From assembly GCA_023300185.1 (NCBI GenBank), contig CP097092.1:62001-126000 (forward strand): a DNA stretch of 64,000 bases. The letters run 5' to 3'. Under the pieces are notes generated by a model. The model was given only the letters and a program-made list of their open reading frames with translations. It searched no databases and was not told where the DNA came from. Within the stretch, counting starts at the first letter, position 1; each line of letters starts with the position of its first letter. Below, piece by piece: positions 27,795-36,052 of this stretch. This DNA comes from Lancefieldella parvula (GTDB lineage Bacteria > Actinomycetota > Coriobacteriia > Coriobacteriales > Atopobiaceae). The translations under genes and the position numbers were made by a program.

Positions 27795-28091
27795 ATGAAA
27801 ATCTTACTTGCTTGCAACGCCGGAATGTCCACCAGTCTGCTTGTTCAGAAGCTTCAGAAAGAGGCTGCTTCTCGTGGTTTGGATGTAGAGATTATTGCAA
27901 ATCCTCTTAACAAGGCACTTGAGCTTATTGACGGTGCAGACGTCTTTTTGCTTGGACCTCAGATTGCGTATGCAAAGGCAGACGTTGAGGCTGCAGCAGG
28001 ATCTACTCCTGTAGCTGTTATTCCTATGGTTGATTACGGCAGGATGAACGCTGCAAAGATTCTTGACGACGCACTTGAGCTTATTAAATAA
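27795..28091 (+). CDS. PTS lactose/cellobiose-family EIIB
   Basis: The 98-residue protein has the phosphorylated cysteine Cys7 in LLACNAGMSTSLLV and the rest of the small EIIB fold (LLGPQIAYAK). It passes phosphate from EIIA to the sugar bound by EIIC. I start it at the ATG at 27795 behind AAAAGGAG; the frame is open nine codons further. It is the third gene of the operon. Confidence 0.92.
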   Translation: MKILLACNAGMSTSLLVQKLQKEAASRGLDVEIIANPLNKALELIDGADVFLLGPQIAYAKADVEAAAGSTPVAVIPMVDYGRMNAAKILDDALELIK

Positions 28092-28146
28092 GCGATAAAA
28101 GATTTTCTGAGCTCCCAGGTGCTCACGAAAAGAGTATGGGGTAAAA

Positions 28147-28482
28147 ATGGCTTTAGATGACGGCATGACTGCTACGCAAGAAGCAGCCTTTGAGATTATT
28201 GCTACCGTTGGAACGGCAAAGTCAATGTATATTGGCGCCATCCAGAAGGCAAAAGCGGGCGATATTGAAGGCGCTCGTGCAGATATTCTTGCTGGTACAG
28301 AGATCTTCAATGAGGGCCATAGCACGCATCTGAACATGCTGCAGCAGTCCGCAATTGATAACAGCAACGTTGAGTTCTCGCTCATCTTGCTCCACGCTGA
28401 GGACCAGCTTATGCAGGCCGAGTCTTTCCGCATTATTGCTGAGGACTTTATTGACGTGTACGAGAAGCTCCTTAACAAGTAG
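28147..28482 (+). CDS. PTS lactose/cellobiose-family EIIA
   Basis: The 111-residue all-helical protein has the phosphohistidine His83 in HAEDQLM and the family features AFEIIATVGTAKSMY and NEGHSTHLNMLQ. It accepts phosphate from HPr. It lies between EIIB and the ROK kinase with short gaps, so it is part of the same operon. Confidence 0.92.
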   Translation: MALDDGMTATQEAAFEIIATVGTAKSMYIGAIQKAKAGDIEGARADILAGTEIFNEGHSTHLNMLQQSAIDNSNVEFSLILLHAEDQLMQAESFRIIAEDFIDVYEKLLNK

Positions 28483-28496
28483 CTGGCGAGAAAAAC

Positions 28497-29384
28497 ATGT
28501 GTGCAGAGACGCTTCTTGGTGGTATTGAGTTTGGCGGAACAAAGATTGTTCTTGCCACGGGTACACCAGACGGAAAAATTTGTGAGCGTGAGGTCTTGCC
28601 CACAACAGCGCCAGAGTCTGTTTTGCCAAAGATTGTGGACTGGTTCAAAGCTCGCTCTATTCAGGCTCTAGGTGTTGGCGCATTTGGCCCCACGGGAGTC
28701 AATCCTGACCTGCCTAGCTACGGAAAGATTCTTTCGACTCCTAAGCAAGGTTGGCGCAACTTCAATCTGTTGCAGGCGTTGAAGGATGGACTGAACGTTC
28801 CCGTTGGATACGATACTGACGTTAATGCAGCCTGCTTAGGAGAAGCTGTCTTCGGCGCAGCTCGCGGCCTTGATAACGTTGTCTACCTGACAGTTGGCAC
28901 CGGAATTGGCGCTGGCGTGCTGCTTGAAGGAAAGCTCCAGCACGGTATGCTTCATCCCGAGGCTGGTCATATCCTTGTTGAACGTGAGGCAAACGACTCT
29001 TGGCAGCAGACTAAGTGTCCCTATCACCAGAACTGCCTTGAGGGGCTGGCATCAGGCCCTGCTATTCAGGAACGCTGGGGTCTTCCAGCTGTTGAGCTGA
29101 CCGAGAAAGACGAGGTATGGGAGCTTGAGGCTGCCTACCTTGCAAAAGCCCTCTCCACATATGTGATGTGCTACTCACCTCAGCGCATTATTTTGGGTGG
29201 AGGCGTCATGGAGCAGAAGCAACTGTTCCCGCATATCCAGCAGAAACTTGTTACGTACCTCAACGGCTATATCAACACTCCAGAGATAGAGGACATCCAG
29301 AATTACGTTGTCCCCGGCGGCTGCGAAGGTAACCAGGGTATCCTAGGCGCTTTGGTGCTTGGACATCGTGCACTTGGTGTGTAG
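28497..29384 (+). CDS. ROK-family sugar kinase (fructokinase type)
   Basis: The 295-residue protein has the ROK signatures: ATP site IEFGGTKIVLATG at the N-terminus, DTDVNAACLGE (catalytic Asp region), GTGIGAG, and the zinc site HPEAGHILV...CPYHQNCLEGLASGPA. The latter pattern with one His and three Cys is typical of bacterial fructokinases. It would phosphorylate a free hexose released by the glycosidase or brought in otherwise. Its start is 14 bases after the EIIA stop, and the upstream GGCGAGAA octamer overlaps its weak ribosome binding site. Confidence 0.85.
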   Translation: MCAETLLGGIEFGGTKIVLATGTPDGKICEREVLPTTAPESVLPKIVDWFKARSIQALGVGAFGPTGVNPDLPSYGKILSTPKQGWRNFNLLQALKDGLNVPVGYDTDVNAACLGEAVFGAARGLDNVVYLTVGTGIGAGVLLEGKLQHGMLHPEAGHILVEREANDSWQQTKCPYHQNCLEGLASGPAIQERWGLPAVELTEKDEVWELEAAYLAKALSTYVMCYSPQRIILGGGVMEQKQLFPHIQQKLVTYLNGYINTPEIEDIQNYVVPGGCEGNQGILGALVLGHRALGV

Positions 29385-29441
29385 GAGTTTGGTAAGAAGA
29401 ACGACTACCGTTTAGAACAGCATTCACTTTGTAAACAATAT

Positions 29442-29473
29442 GGCGAGAAGATCGATCGGTCTTCTCGCCTTAT
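29442..29473. terminator. GGCGAGAAG/CTTCTCGCC inverted-pair terminator
   Basis: The same hairpin as at 23950, with identical loop and T-rich tail, lies between the convergent ROK kinase and zinc-ribbon genes. Confidence 0.85.
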
Positions 29474-29507
29474 TTTGTGTCTGTAACGTGCGGTTTTCTA
29501 GTCAGCG

Positions 29508-31057
29508 TTACTTCCTAGAAAGTGTGTCAGTATTCCAAGTGCTGCTCTGAGAGCTGATGGTTACGGTTCTTCCACCGTTGGTGGAGGAGAGGGTGAACGG
29601 CTCGCTTCTGCCACTGACCTGGCCGTTGAAGTTAAGCTCAAGCTTTGACTCGTCACCAGTCCAGGTGCCACGAACCTCTGGCTGACCACCAGTGCGCCAA
29701 ATGACCGTGCCGTCCTTCTGAATGACAACCTCCATAGGCTTGCCGTCAGTGCCGGTACCGCTGTAGGTGCCAACCCACTTTTGAGCTTTCTTGCGGTCTT
29801 CCTCGGATTTCTTGTCTTTATCCTTCTGCTCTTGCTCTTTTTTGGTCTTCTCGACCACGCCAGATTTAAGAGTTTCACCCTTTTTTATCTGGTCGGATAC
29901 GCGAGAGTGGTATGAATCATAGGTTGAATTGTTGCCTGTATCGTCGCCCCAGATTACCTTCTCGTGCTCAATATCGCCGAGAAGAGCCTGCAGCTCAACA
30001 AGCCTATTTGCAACGGACTTGAGGTCAAGCGTGGTTGCAGAATCGGTATCGTTAAAGCTGTTTGCAGCAAGTCTGCGCTTGTAGTCGGCCTCGAACCAGT
30101 CGCGAATGCGCTTCTGCCGATCCGAAATTGAGCTGTTTAGGATGTTAACGCCCGAGTCATCGGTGCCGTTAGGAAGACGGAACTGGCCGTTTTTCTGGTC
30201 ACCGGTGATTTGCTCTTCAATTTCGATCGAGCTTCTCGTACTGGTTAAGAAGCTCAACACGACTACTGTCACTGCGAGGATCAACGCCAACGCTCTCAAT
30301 CTGCTCCTGATAGGTTGCAATGCGCTGCTGGACGGCGCTGCGCTTGGCTGCGTCGTCTTGATGGGACTGAATGACCCAAGCAACGGCCAGTGCGCCTACA
30401 ACCAGAACGGCCGCAAGCAGGCCAAATGCCAACTTTGCGGAGTGCATCAGAGCCGTCCTTGGTTTGCTTGCGCTCAACGGAACTAGGTCCGCTTGAAACA
30501 ACGGTGAACTGCGAAGGGTCGAAGTGCGAAATGGCAGTTGAATCAAGGTCATCGGCGGTGAAGACGTTGATGCGATCTGGGTCATTAATGAAGGTTGTAG
30601 GCTCCTCGGCAGCAGCGTTGGAGTTTGCGATTACGGTAGGGTCTGCGTCAGCGTCTGCGTCAGCGTCTGCAACGGCGTCCGAGTCGGTGACAGCGGTGGG
30701 CGCCTCATCTGGAGCGATGTAGGAGTCGTCTGCCGATATCTCTAGGAGTGAGGTTTCTGCAGCAGTTGTGTCTTCGTCATCGACTGGATACTCTGCCAGG
30801 ACAGTTGCGTCTGGATCAGTTGCGGTTTCAGCTGGCTCATCAGCTTCTGCTGGTGCGATGACCTCGGTGGCTGCGGTGGAGTTGTCGGGTGCGGTTTCTG
30901 GTGCGGGTTCTGTGGACTCGGCGAGCGCATCGGTTTTCTCGACGTTAGCGACGTCTGCGACGTTTGCAGCGTCCGCGACGTCAGAAAGCTTCTGTCCGCA
31001 GTTGGAACAGAACTTTGCGTGCTTGCTAATTTCAGCTCCGCAGTTGGGGCAATTCAT
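29508..31057 (-). pseudogene. zinc-ribbon membrane protein with acidic linker, two frameshifts
   Basis: The N-terminus is a zinc ribbon (MNCPNCGAEISKHAKFCSNCGQ, two CxxC pairs). A long Asp/Ala/Glu-rich linker (about 30-190) follows, including a DADADADAD repeat coded by tandem gcgtcagcgtct-type units. Then come a membrane helix (LAFGLLAAVLVVGALAVAWVI) and an extracytoplasmic part that is helical, then beta-rich (WVGTYSGTGTDGKPMEV, TWTGDESKLELNF). The reading frame breaks near 30440 and again at about 30225-30240, each by one base, while coding character continues. The repaired length is about 515 residues. The fold plan resembles zinc-ribbon membrane proteins such as YvlB/TcaA-like sensors, but I do not recognise a specific family. 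Confidence 0.65.
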
Positions 31058-31223
31058 AGAGTCGCTCCTTAAATCGCCAGTTAGACTCAGTGGCTTTTAA
31101 TTACACTGGGTTACTATTGTAGCGTTAACAGGAGAAACGCCAAAATGTTTTTAGTTTTAAGGGCGGCTACGCGCGTTTAGTGACACGCGATGTAGATTCG
31201 CTTCGCGTGTTCAGGCCCGCTGC

Positions 31224-32225
31224 TTAGAGCAGAGAAACGCCTGCTTCTGCACAGCGGTCTTCGGTCTGCTTGTCCCAGATAGATGCCTGCACCTCTCCGA
31301 CGTGCGCTTTTTCTAGCAGCAGCATGCAAAGACGACTTTGGCCAATGCCGCCGCCAATGGTAAAGGGCAGCTCGCCGTCAATGAGCATCTTGTGGAATGG
31401 CAGCTCAAGGCGGTCCTCGCATCCAGCGATTGCCAGCTGTGACTTAAGCGCCTCAGCGTCAACGCGAATGCCCATGCTGCTAATCTCAATCGCAGAGTCC
31501 AAGGTCTCATCCCAGAACAGCAGGTCACCGTTGAGTGACCAGTCGTCGTAGTCGGGAGATCTAAAGTCGTGAGGCTGTCCAGAGTTTAGAGCGCCGCCAA
31601 TACCCACGATAAAGGTGGTTGGGTGCTCGCGAACAAACAGATCTTCTCGCTGCTTGGGCGTTTGAGTGGGGTAGAGGTCCTCAAGCTCCTGCGAGGTCAC
31701 AAAGGTGACTTCGCGGCTGATCTGCGTACTGAGCTGAGGATAGTGCCACTTGAGCTCGTCGAGCGTGCCGCAGATTGCCTCAACAATGCGACAAACGGCG
31801 TCTTCCAGCGTATCGGTATTGCGCTCGTCCTGCGTGATGATGCGTTCCCAGTCCCACTGGTCTACGTAAATGGAGTGCAGGTTATCGGGCTGTTCGTCGC
31901 GACGGATAGCGTTCATATCGCAGACCAGACCGCGACCAACGGCAAAGTTGTAGCGCCAGAGTGCATAGCGCTTCCACTTTGCGAGCGACTGAACTACCTC
32001 GGCGTTCTTGCCCACGTTTGGCAGGTCAAAGGCAACCGGATGCTCGACACCATTGAGGTTGTCGTTCATGCCGGTAAGCGGATCAACAATCAGTGGAGCG
32101 GTGACGCGCGACAGCTTCAGCGCGGCGCATAGCTTGGTCAGAAACACGTTCTTGACCTGCTCAATTGCTTTCTGCGTATCGTAAAGCGAAAGGCTTGAAC
32201 GGTAGCCCTCGGGAATCTTGGTCAT
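31224..32225 (-). CDS. asnA: aspartate-ammonia ligase (asparagine synthetase A)
   Basis: AsnA makes asparagine from aspartate, ammonia and ATP. The 333-residue length and features such as VAPLI-like TAPLIVDPLTGMND, HSIYVDQWDWE, and the class II aaRS-like motif GGGIGQSRLCMLLL near the C-terminus agree closely with the family. A ribosome site AAGGAG lies before the ATG. It is monocistronic and divergent from a lipoprotein gene across a long gap that carries a palindromic repeat. Confidence 0.95.
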   Translation of the reverse strand: MTKIPEGYRSSLSLYDTQKAIEQVKNVFLTKLCAALKLSRVTAPLIVDPLTGMNDNLNGVEHPVAFDLPNVGKNAEVVQSLAKWKRYALWRYNFAVGRGLVCDMNAIRRDEQPDNLHSIYVDQWDWERIITQDERNTDTLEDAVCRIVEAICGTLDELKWHYPQLSTQISREVTFVTSQELEDLYPTQTPKQREDLFVREHPTTFIVGIGGALNSGQPHDFRSPDYDDWSLNGDLLFWDETLDSAIEISSMGIRVDAEALKSQLAIAGCEDRLELPFHKMLIDGELPFTIGGGIGQSRLCMLLLEKAHVGEVQASIWDKQTEDRCAEAGVSLL

Positions 32226-32374
32226 GTGGTCTCCTTGGAAGAGAGCGCTAAAAATTTGATTGCGCTGATTTTGCCTTCTTTCTACAACCCTTTGGCGAGA
32301 AACCCGTGTGATTTAACCGTTTTGTCAAAAAGACGGATACAAGTTGTGTGCAGTAGAAAAAACGTAGGTTAAAC

Positions 32375-32465
32375 TTGACTCCTGGTAAATGACCAGTTAG
32401 GTATTGTGTCTCTTTCTTTCCCTATGTTTTGAAAATGCCGTCGGTTTTCCAGCGGCATTTTTCGT
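32375..32465 (+). ncRNA. possible short RNA with orphan terminator
   Basis: A perfect 9-bp stem aaaatgccg (32432-32440) and cggcatttt (32453-32461) plus T run sits between two divergent genes, where no terminator is needed. A promoter-like TTGACT (32375-32380) and TAGGTA with 17-bp spacing lie upstream, so a transcript of about 55-60 nt is conceivable. The -10 match is weak. Confidence 0.25.
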
Positions 32466-32532
32466 GGACGCATCTGATACAAGACCGATGCAATTATGTG
32501 TGTGAAGCTGGCGCTTGTAGATTTTTGGAGCT

Positions 32533-32674
32533 CGATTAATCCAAAAGCACACTAATTATGTGTCGAGAAACCCGATTTTGATCCAAAACCCACCTAATTA
32601 TGTGCCTTTCGGCACATAATTACCTCACTTTTGGATCAGGTGGACACATAATTACCCGGGTTTTGAATCAATCG
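32533..32674. repeat. nested palindrome, family C
   Basis: An inner pair (32580-32606 with 32611-32637, loop tttc, core taattatgtgcc/ggcacataatta) is enclosed by an outer pair of 32-bp arms (32533-32564 with 32643-32674) built from the same unit with a few mismatches. The taattatgtg core thus appears four times, plus one more (aattatgtg) at 32492. The stretch has no gene; the rest of the 32226-32831 gap shows nothing else clear. Confidence 0.75.
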
Positions 32675-32831
32675 ACACTGAAAAATCCGCAAGGCGTTCC
32701 GCAACCAGGTCAACTGTCCAATGTGGTGGACACATGACCGCATTTCAATGACTACTATCTGCACTGTAGTAAGTGTTCTTGTTCAAAAAGGCGTTTAACA
32801 GGCAAAAGACACATCAAACATAGGAGGAATT

Positions 32832-33317
32832 ATGTCTTTAACACGTCGCGAGTTCATTTATGCAGGTGCTTCTAGTTTGTTCGCCCTAGGATTGGTAGGA
32901 TGCGGAAACAGCAACACAACATCCACGTCTACCTCTGATACACAGAAGGAAGAGCCAAAGAAGTCAGAAGAGAAGCAGCCAGAAAAGTATGAGGTTACCA
33001 TTGGCACACTCACACAGATTACTGATTACAACGGGAATCCAGCAGCAAAAATCACGTTTAACTTCACAAACAACTCTGATGAGACGGCTGCATTTATGAG
33101 TTCGGTGCGAGTTGAAGCGTATCAAGATGGTCAGCAGCTTGAAAGTGCAATTTCTGACGGCGTCAATTGGGAAAGCAGTATGACAAAGATTAAGACTGGC
33201 ACAAGCCTTGATGTTGAGCAAGCTTACAAGCTTATTAGCTCGTCCGATGTTGAGGTAGAGGTATATCCGCTCTTTGGCAAGGATAAGCTTGCTGCTCAGA
33301 CTTTTAGCCTTCAGTAA
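32832..33317 (+). CDS. Tat/lipobox-type lipoprotein with DUF5067-like domain
   Basis: The 161-residue protein begins with a twin-arginine-like TRREFIYAG sequence and a lipobox LVGC, so the mature protein starts at Cys22 and is anchored outside the membrane. A Thr/Ser/Lys/Glu-rich linker (25-52) precedes a beta-sandwich domain (TDYNGNPAAKITFNFTNNSDE; SSVRVEAYQDGQQL) like the DUF5067 family, often involved in sensing or binding at the cell surface. A strong AGGAGG site precedes the ATG. The ligand is unknown. Confidence 0.75.
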   Translation: MSLTRREFIYAGASSLFALGLVGCGNSNTTSTSTSDTQKEEPKKSEEKQPEKYEVTIGTLTQITDYNGNPAAKITFNFTNNSDETAAFMSSVRVEAYQDGQQLESAISDGVNWESSMTKIKTGTSLDVEQAYKLISSSDVEVEVYPLFGKDKLAAQTFSLQ

Positions 33318-33420
33318 AGAGTCTCCTGTTTATACTGTCCAGTTTGATGGACACATACCATCCACTTGATAAGGAATACTTCCTATCAAGTGGATTTTTG
33401 TATGGAAGGGCCAATAGACG

Positions 33421-33915
33421 ATGTATACCCAAGTGCTCATTTATGGACGCAGCTTTTATATGAAAGAGTATTTATTTTTTGATGTTGCAACTAGAAAGCT
33501 CGCAGTTTATGAAGTCCATTCATCAAAATTTAGAGAAGGCATGCAATCGTGGATACTTCTTGTGTGCTCTTTCTCAAAAGATGAGCGGAACGTCTTTAAG
33601 GTCATTGAGAATCAGTTTTTAGAATCGCAAGAAATTGAATCCAGAGAATTAAAAATTCCGGTATCTGAATGTCAGAAAATTAGCGAAAAAATTAATGAAC
33701 TAACAAATCCAATCGTTAACGGAATGTTAGAAGAAGAGCAGGAGAGAATTTCTACTGTTAATTATGAAGGGGGACTAATACTGGATGAGGGACCAACTTA
33801 CAAAGTAGTTTTACGAGGCAATGCAATGATTCCCTTAGTTTTTGATGAGATACAGTTTGGATCAGAATTACATAAGCTAATTGACTTGGTATTAAGAAAT
33901 GTTCCAACGTTTTAG
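33421..33915 (+). CDS. hypothetical protein
   Basis: This 164-residue soluble protein is rich in Glu/Lys/Ile and has no recognised domain. It seems alpha/beta, with a central helical stretch (residues about 75-105). Start choice is uncertain: ATG at 33421 or ATG at 33460 (MKEYLFFD); neither has a strong Shine-Dalgarno. The DNA is AT-rich compared with its neighbours, which may mean recent acquisition. A terminator follows directly. Confidence 0.55.
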   Translation: MYTQVLIYGRSFYMKEYLFFDVATRKLAVYEVHSSKFREGMQSWILLVCSFSKDERNVFKVIENQFLESQEIESRELKIPVSECQKISEKINELTNPIVNGMLEEEQERISTVNYEGGLILDEGPTYKVVLRGNAMIPLVFDEIQFGSELHKLIDLVLRNVPTF

Positions 33916-33924
33916 TTCCATAAA

Positions 33925-33954
33925 AAAGAGGGCCGCCACCAGGTAGCCCTCTTT
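33925..33954 (+). terminator. terminator after the hypothetical gene
   Basis: The stem aaagagggc/gccctcttt, with an A run before it and Ts after it, works in both directions. Confidence 0.75.
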
Positions 33955-33965
33955 CAGTTTGTGCC

Positions 33966-34002
33966 GGCGAGAAGAACGTTGCACTTGAACGATCTTCTCG
34001 CC
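33966..34002. repeat. GGCGAGAAG inverted pair between convergent genes
   Basis: The octamer pair at 33966 and 33995 has a 21-bp spacer that is itself partly palindromic (aacgttgcacttgaacg). There is no T run, so it is not an efficient terminator by itself. Confidence 0.7.
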
Positions 34003-34032
34003 AAGCGCTGGTTTTCTCGCTAGATGGTGAAC

Positions 34033-34383
34033 TTAGTAGGTAGGGTTCTCTACCTCAACCTTGTCGACCTCCTGGAAAGGAGCAAGGGTTGAGACCATAA
34101 CGATGGGCTCGTCGTAAGGGTTGTTGACGTAGTGGACCTCGCCGGGCTCAATGTGGATGAAGTCGCCAGCCGAGAGGGTGTGGACCTCGCCGTCAACCAC
34201 AATGTCAATCTTGCCCTGGAGGATGTGGAAGTTCTCCTCCATGATGTTGTGGTAGTGAGCCTGGAAATCCTGGCCAGGCTGGAATTGGACCATGGCGTAG
34301 TTCATGCGAGGGCCCTTCATCAGGTACTTAGGGCCGTGATCTCCGCACCTGTACTCAAAATCGTTCTCGTTGACAATAAACAT
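34033..34383 (-). CDS. cupin-domain protein in the AI-2 locus
   Basis: The 116-residue single-domain cupin has the two conserved motifs: HYHNIMEENFHILQGKIDIVVDG (metal ligands His, His, Glu, His; residues about 44-66) and PGEVHYVNN (His near 85). It is the third gene of the lsrR-lsrK-cupin operon. The canonical lsr system has LsrG, which isomerises phospho-AI-2 before LsrF cleaves it. No lsrG is present here, so this cupin is a candidate non-homologous replacement; that is inference only. GGAAAG precedes the ATG. Confidence 0.85.
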   Translation of the reverse strand: MFIVNENDFEYRCGDHGPKYLMKGPRMNYAMVQFQPGQDFQAHYHNIMEENFHILQGKIDIVVDGEVHTLSAGDFIHIEPGEVHYVNNPYDEPIVMVSTLAPFQEVDKVEVENPTY

Positions 34384-34472
34384 CTTGCTTTCCTTTCAGG
34401 CGCAACTTGTAATGCGACCAAACGTTCTTCTTGTGCGCCAGGCATATCCGTGGCGCAGCGGATTCCCGGCGT

Positions 34473-36038
34473 TTACAGACCAGGTGCTCTCCACATGCTC
34501 TTGACCTTGCCCTCTTCTGCAAGCTCAAGCTGACTCTTGTAAACATCCTTCCACTGGACATAGAGCTGATCGTAAACAGCTTTGTTGTCTGGGTTGGGGG
34601 AGAATGTCTTATCCCATTTAACAACGCGCTTTGCGCCCTCAGCAATGCTTGGATAGATGCCCACGCCGTAGCCCGCAAGGACAGCGGCGCCCAGGGCAGT
34701 TGCCTCTTTGACCTCTGGGATATGGACGTTCTTGCCGGTAACGTCGGCAACAATCTGTGCCCACAGAGAACACTTGGAAGCGCCGCCTGCAAAGATGAGC
34801 TCGTCTGGCTCATTGCCGGTAGCTTCTTTGACCAGCTCAATATGGCCACGGACGAGAAGGGCGGTGTTTTCCAAAATTGCGCGATAGAAGGTGTACTTGT
34901 TGAAACGCTCTGGATCAAGCTCAAAGTTGGTGAATGTTGGGCTTGCGTGAGTCCAGTGGATGTAGTTCATAACGTCACTGAAGCAGCAAAGCATACCGTG
35001 GCTACCAGCAGGAATCTCTGCAGCGCGCTCGTTCATGACCTCATACACGTCATCAATGCCGCGCTCTTTTGCTTCGGCCTTTTCTGCCTGGCAGAAGCCG
35101 TCACGATACCAACGCATAACCAGACCAGGCTTGAATGCCAGAGCCTCGTACTGCCAAATCTGTGGAATAGCGTGGCAGTTTACACGGACGCGATAATCTG
35201 GGTCTGGAGTGCTCTTATCGGTGTTGAACTCGTACTGCCAGAAGCTACCACCAAAAACGCCAGCCTGGCCAGGCTCGCAAGCGCCAACGCCAATCATGCC
35301 CAGCTGGCAATCACCGCCGCCGACAACAACAGGTGTACCTTCGGCAAGGCCCGTCTCTGCTGCGGCGTCTGCAGTTACAGTGCCAAGAACTTCTCCGCAC
35401 TCGATAACCTGGCCAAAGAGATCATCACGAAGACCGCACTCCTTTGCAATCTCCGGATCCCAGGCGCGTTCTTCCAAGCTCATGATGCCGGTGGTGCTGC
35501 CGTTTGATGGCTCAACCGCCAGAATACCGGTGAGCTTGTAAGCAAGCCAGTCGTTGAACATGCCAATCTTGGCTGCCTTGTTGTAGATCTCTGGCATCTT
35601 GTTCTTAACCCAAAGAAGACGAGGTAGAGCGCCTAGTGCATAGGTCTGACCACTCTTCTGGTAAATCTTCTTCTCAAGCTCTGGATCCATATCAATGAGC
35701 TGCTTGACCTCATCAACACTTCGAGCGTCAACGTTAGCGCATGCCCAAATCTCGTTGCCGTCTTGGTCATACAGGAGGATGCCCTCGCGCATGCAGGTGG
35801 TGGAAATACCAGCAATTTCTTTAGGATCAATGGAGGTCTTTGCCAGAACCTCTTTGATGCAGTCCAGAGCAAGCTGCCAGTTAGTAACCCAATCAAAGTC
35901 CATGCTGCCAGGCCAACGAGGGTCCTCGTGGTGCTCCCACTCGCGCTGAGCAACCCCAACCTGCTCACCGTCAACACTAAAGAGAACGGCGCGAATACTT
36001 CCTGTTCCCGCGTCTAGTGCAAGAAGATACTTGCTCAT
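34473..36038 (-). CDS. lsrK: autoinducer-2 kinase
   Basis: LsrK phosphorylates imported AI-2 in the cytoplasm, trapping it and making the inducer of LsrR. The 521-residue FGGY-family protein has the N-terminal ATPase motif LALDAGTGSIRAV, DFDWV, GISTTCMREGILLYD and the C-terminal FGGY-like GGASKCSLWAQIVADV followed by EATALGAAVLAG. These match LsrK rather than glycerol or xylulose kinases, and the surrounding genes confirm it. It lies 14 bases after lsrR on the same strand, with a GGAGGAT site. Confidence 0.93.
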   Translation of the reverse strand: MSKYLLALDAGTGSIRAVLFSVDGEQVGVAQREWEHHEDPRWPGSMDFDWVTNWQLALDCIKEVLAKTSIDPKEIAGISTTCMREGILLYDQDGNEIWACANVDARSVDEVKQLIDMDPELEKKIYQKSGQTYALGALPRLLWVKNKMPEIYNKAAKIGMFNDWLAYKLTGILAVEPSNGSTTGIMSLEERAWDPEIAKECGLRDDLFGQVIECGEVLGTVTADAAAETGLAEGTPVVVGGGDCQLGMIGVGACEPGQAGVFGGSFWQYEFNTDKSTPDPDYRVRVNCHAIPQIWQYEALAFKPGLVMRWYRDGFCQAEKAEAKERGIDDVYEVMNERAAEIPAGSHGMLCCFSDVMNYIHWTHASPTFTNFELDPERFNKYTFYRAILENTALLVRGHIELVKEATGNEPDELIFAGGASKCSLWAQIVADVTGKNVHIPEVKEATALGAAVLAGYGVGIYPSIAEGAKRVVKWDKTFSPNPDNKAVYDQLYVQWKDVYKSQLELAEEGKVKSMWRAPGL

Positions 36039-36052
36039 CAGATCCTCCTTGT

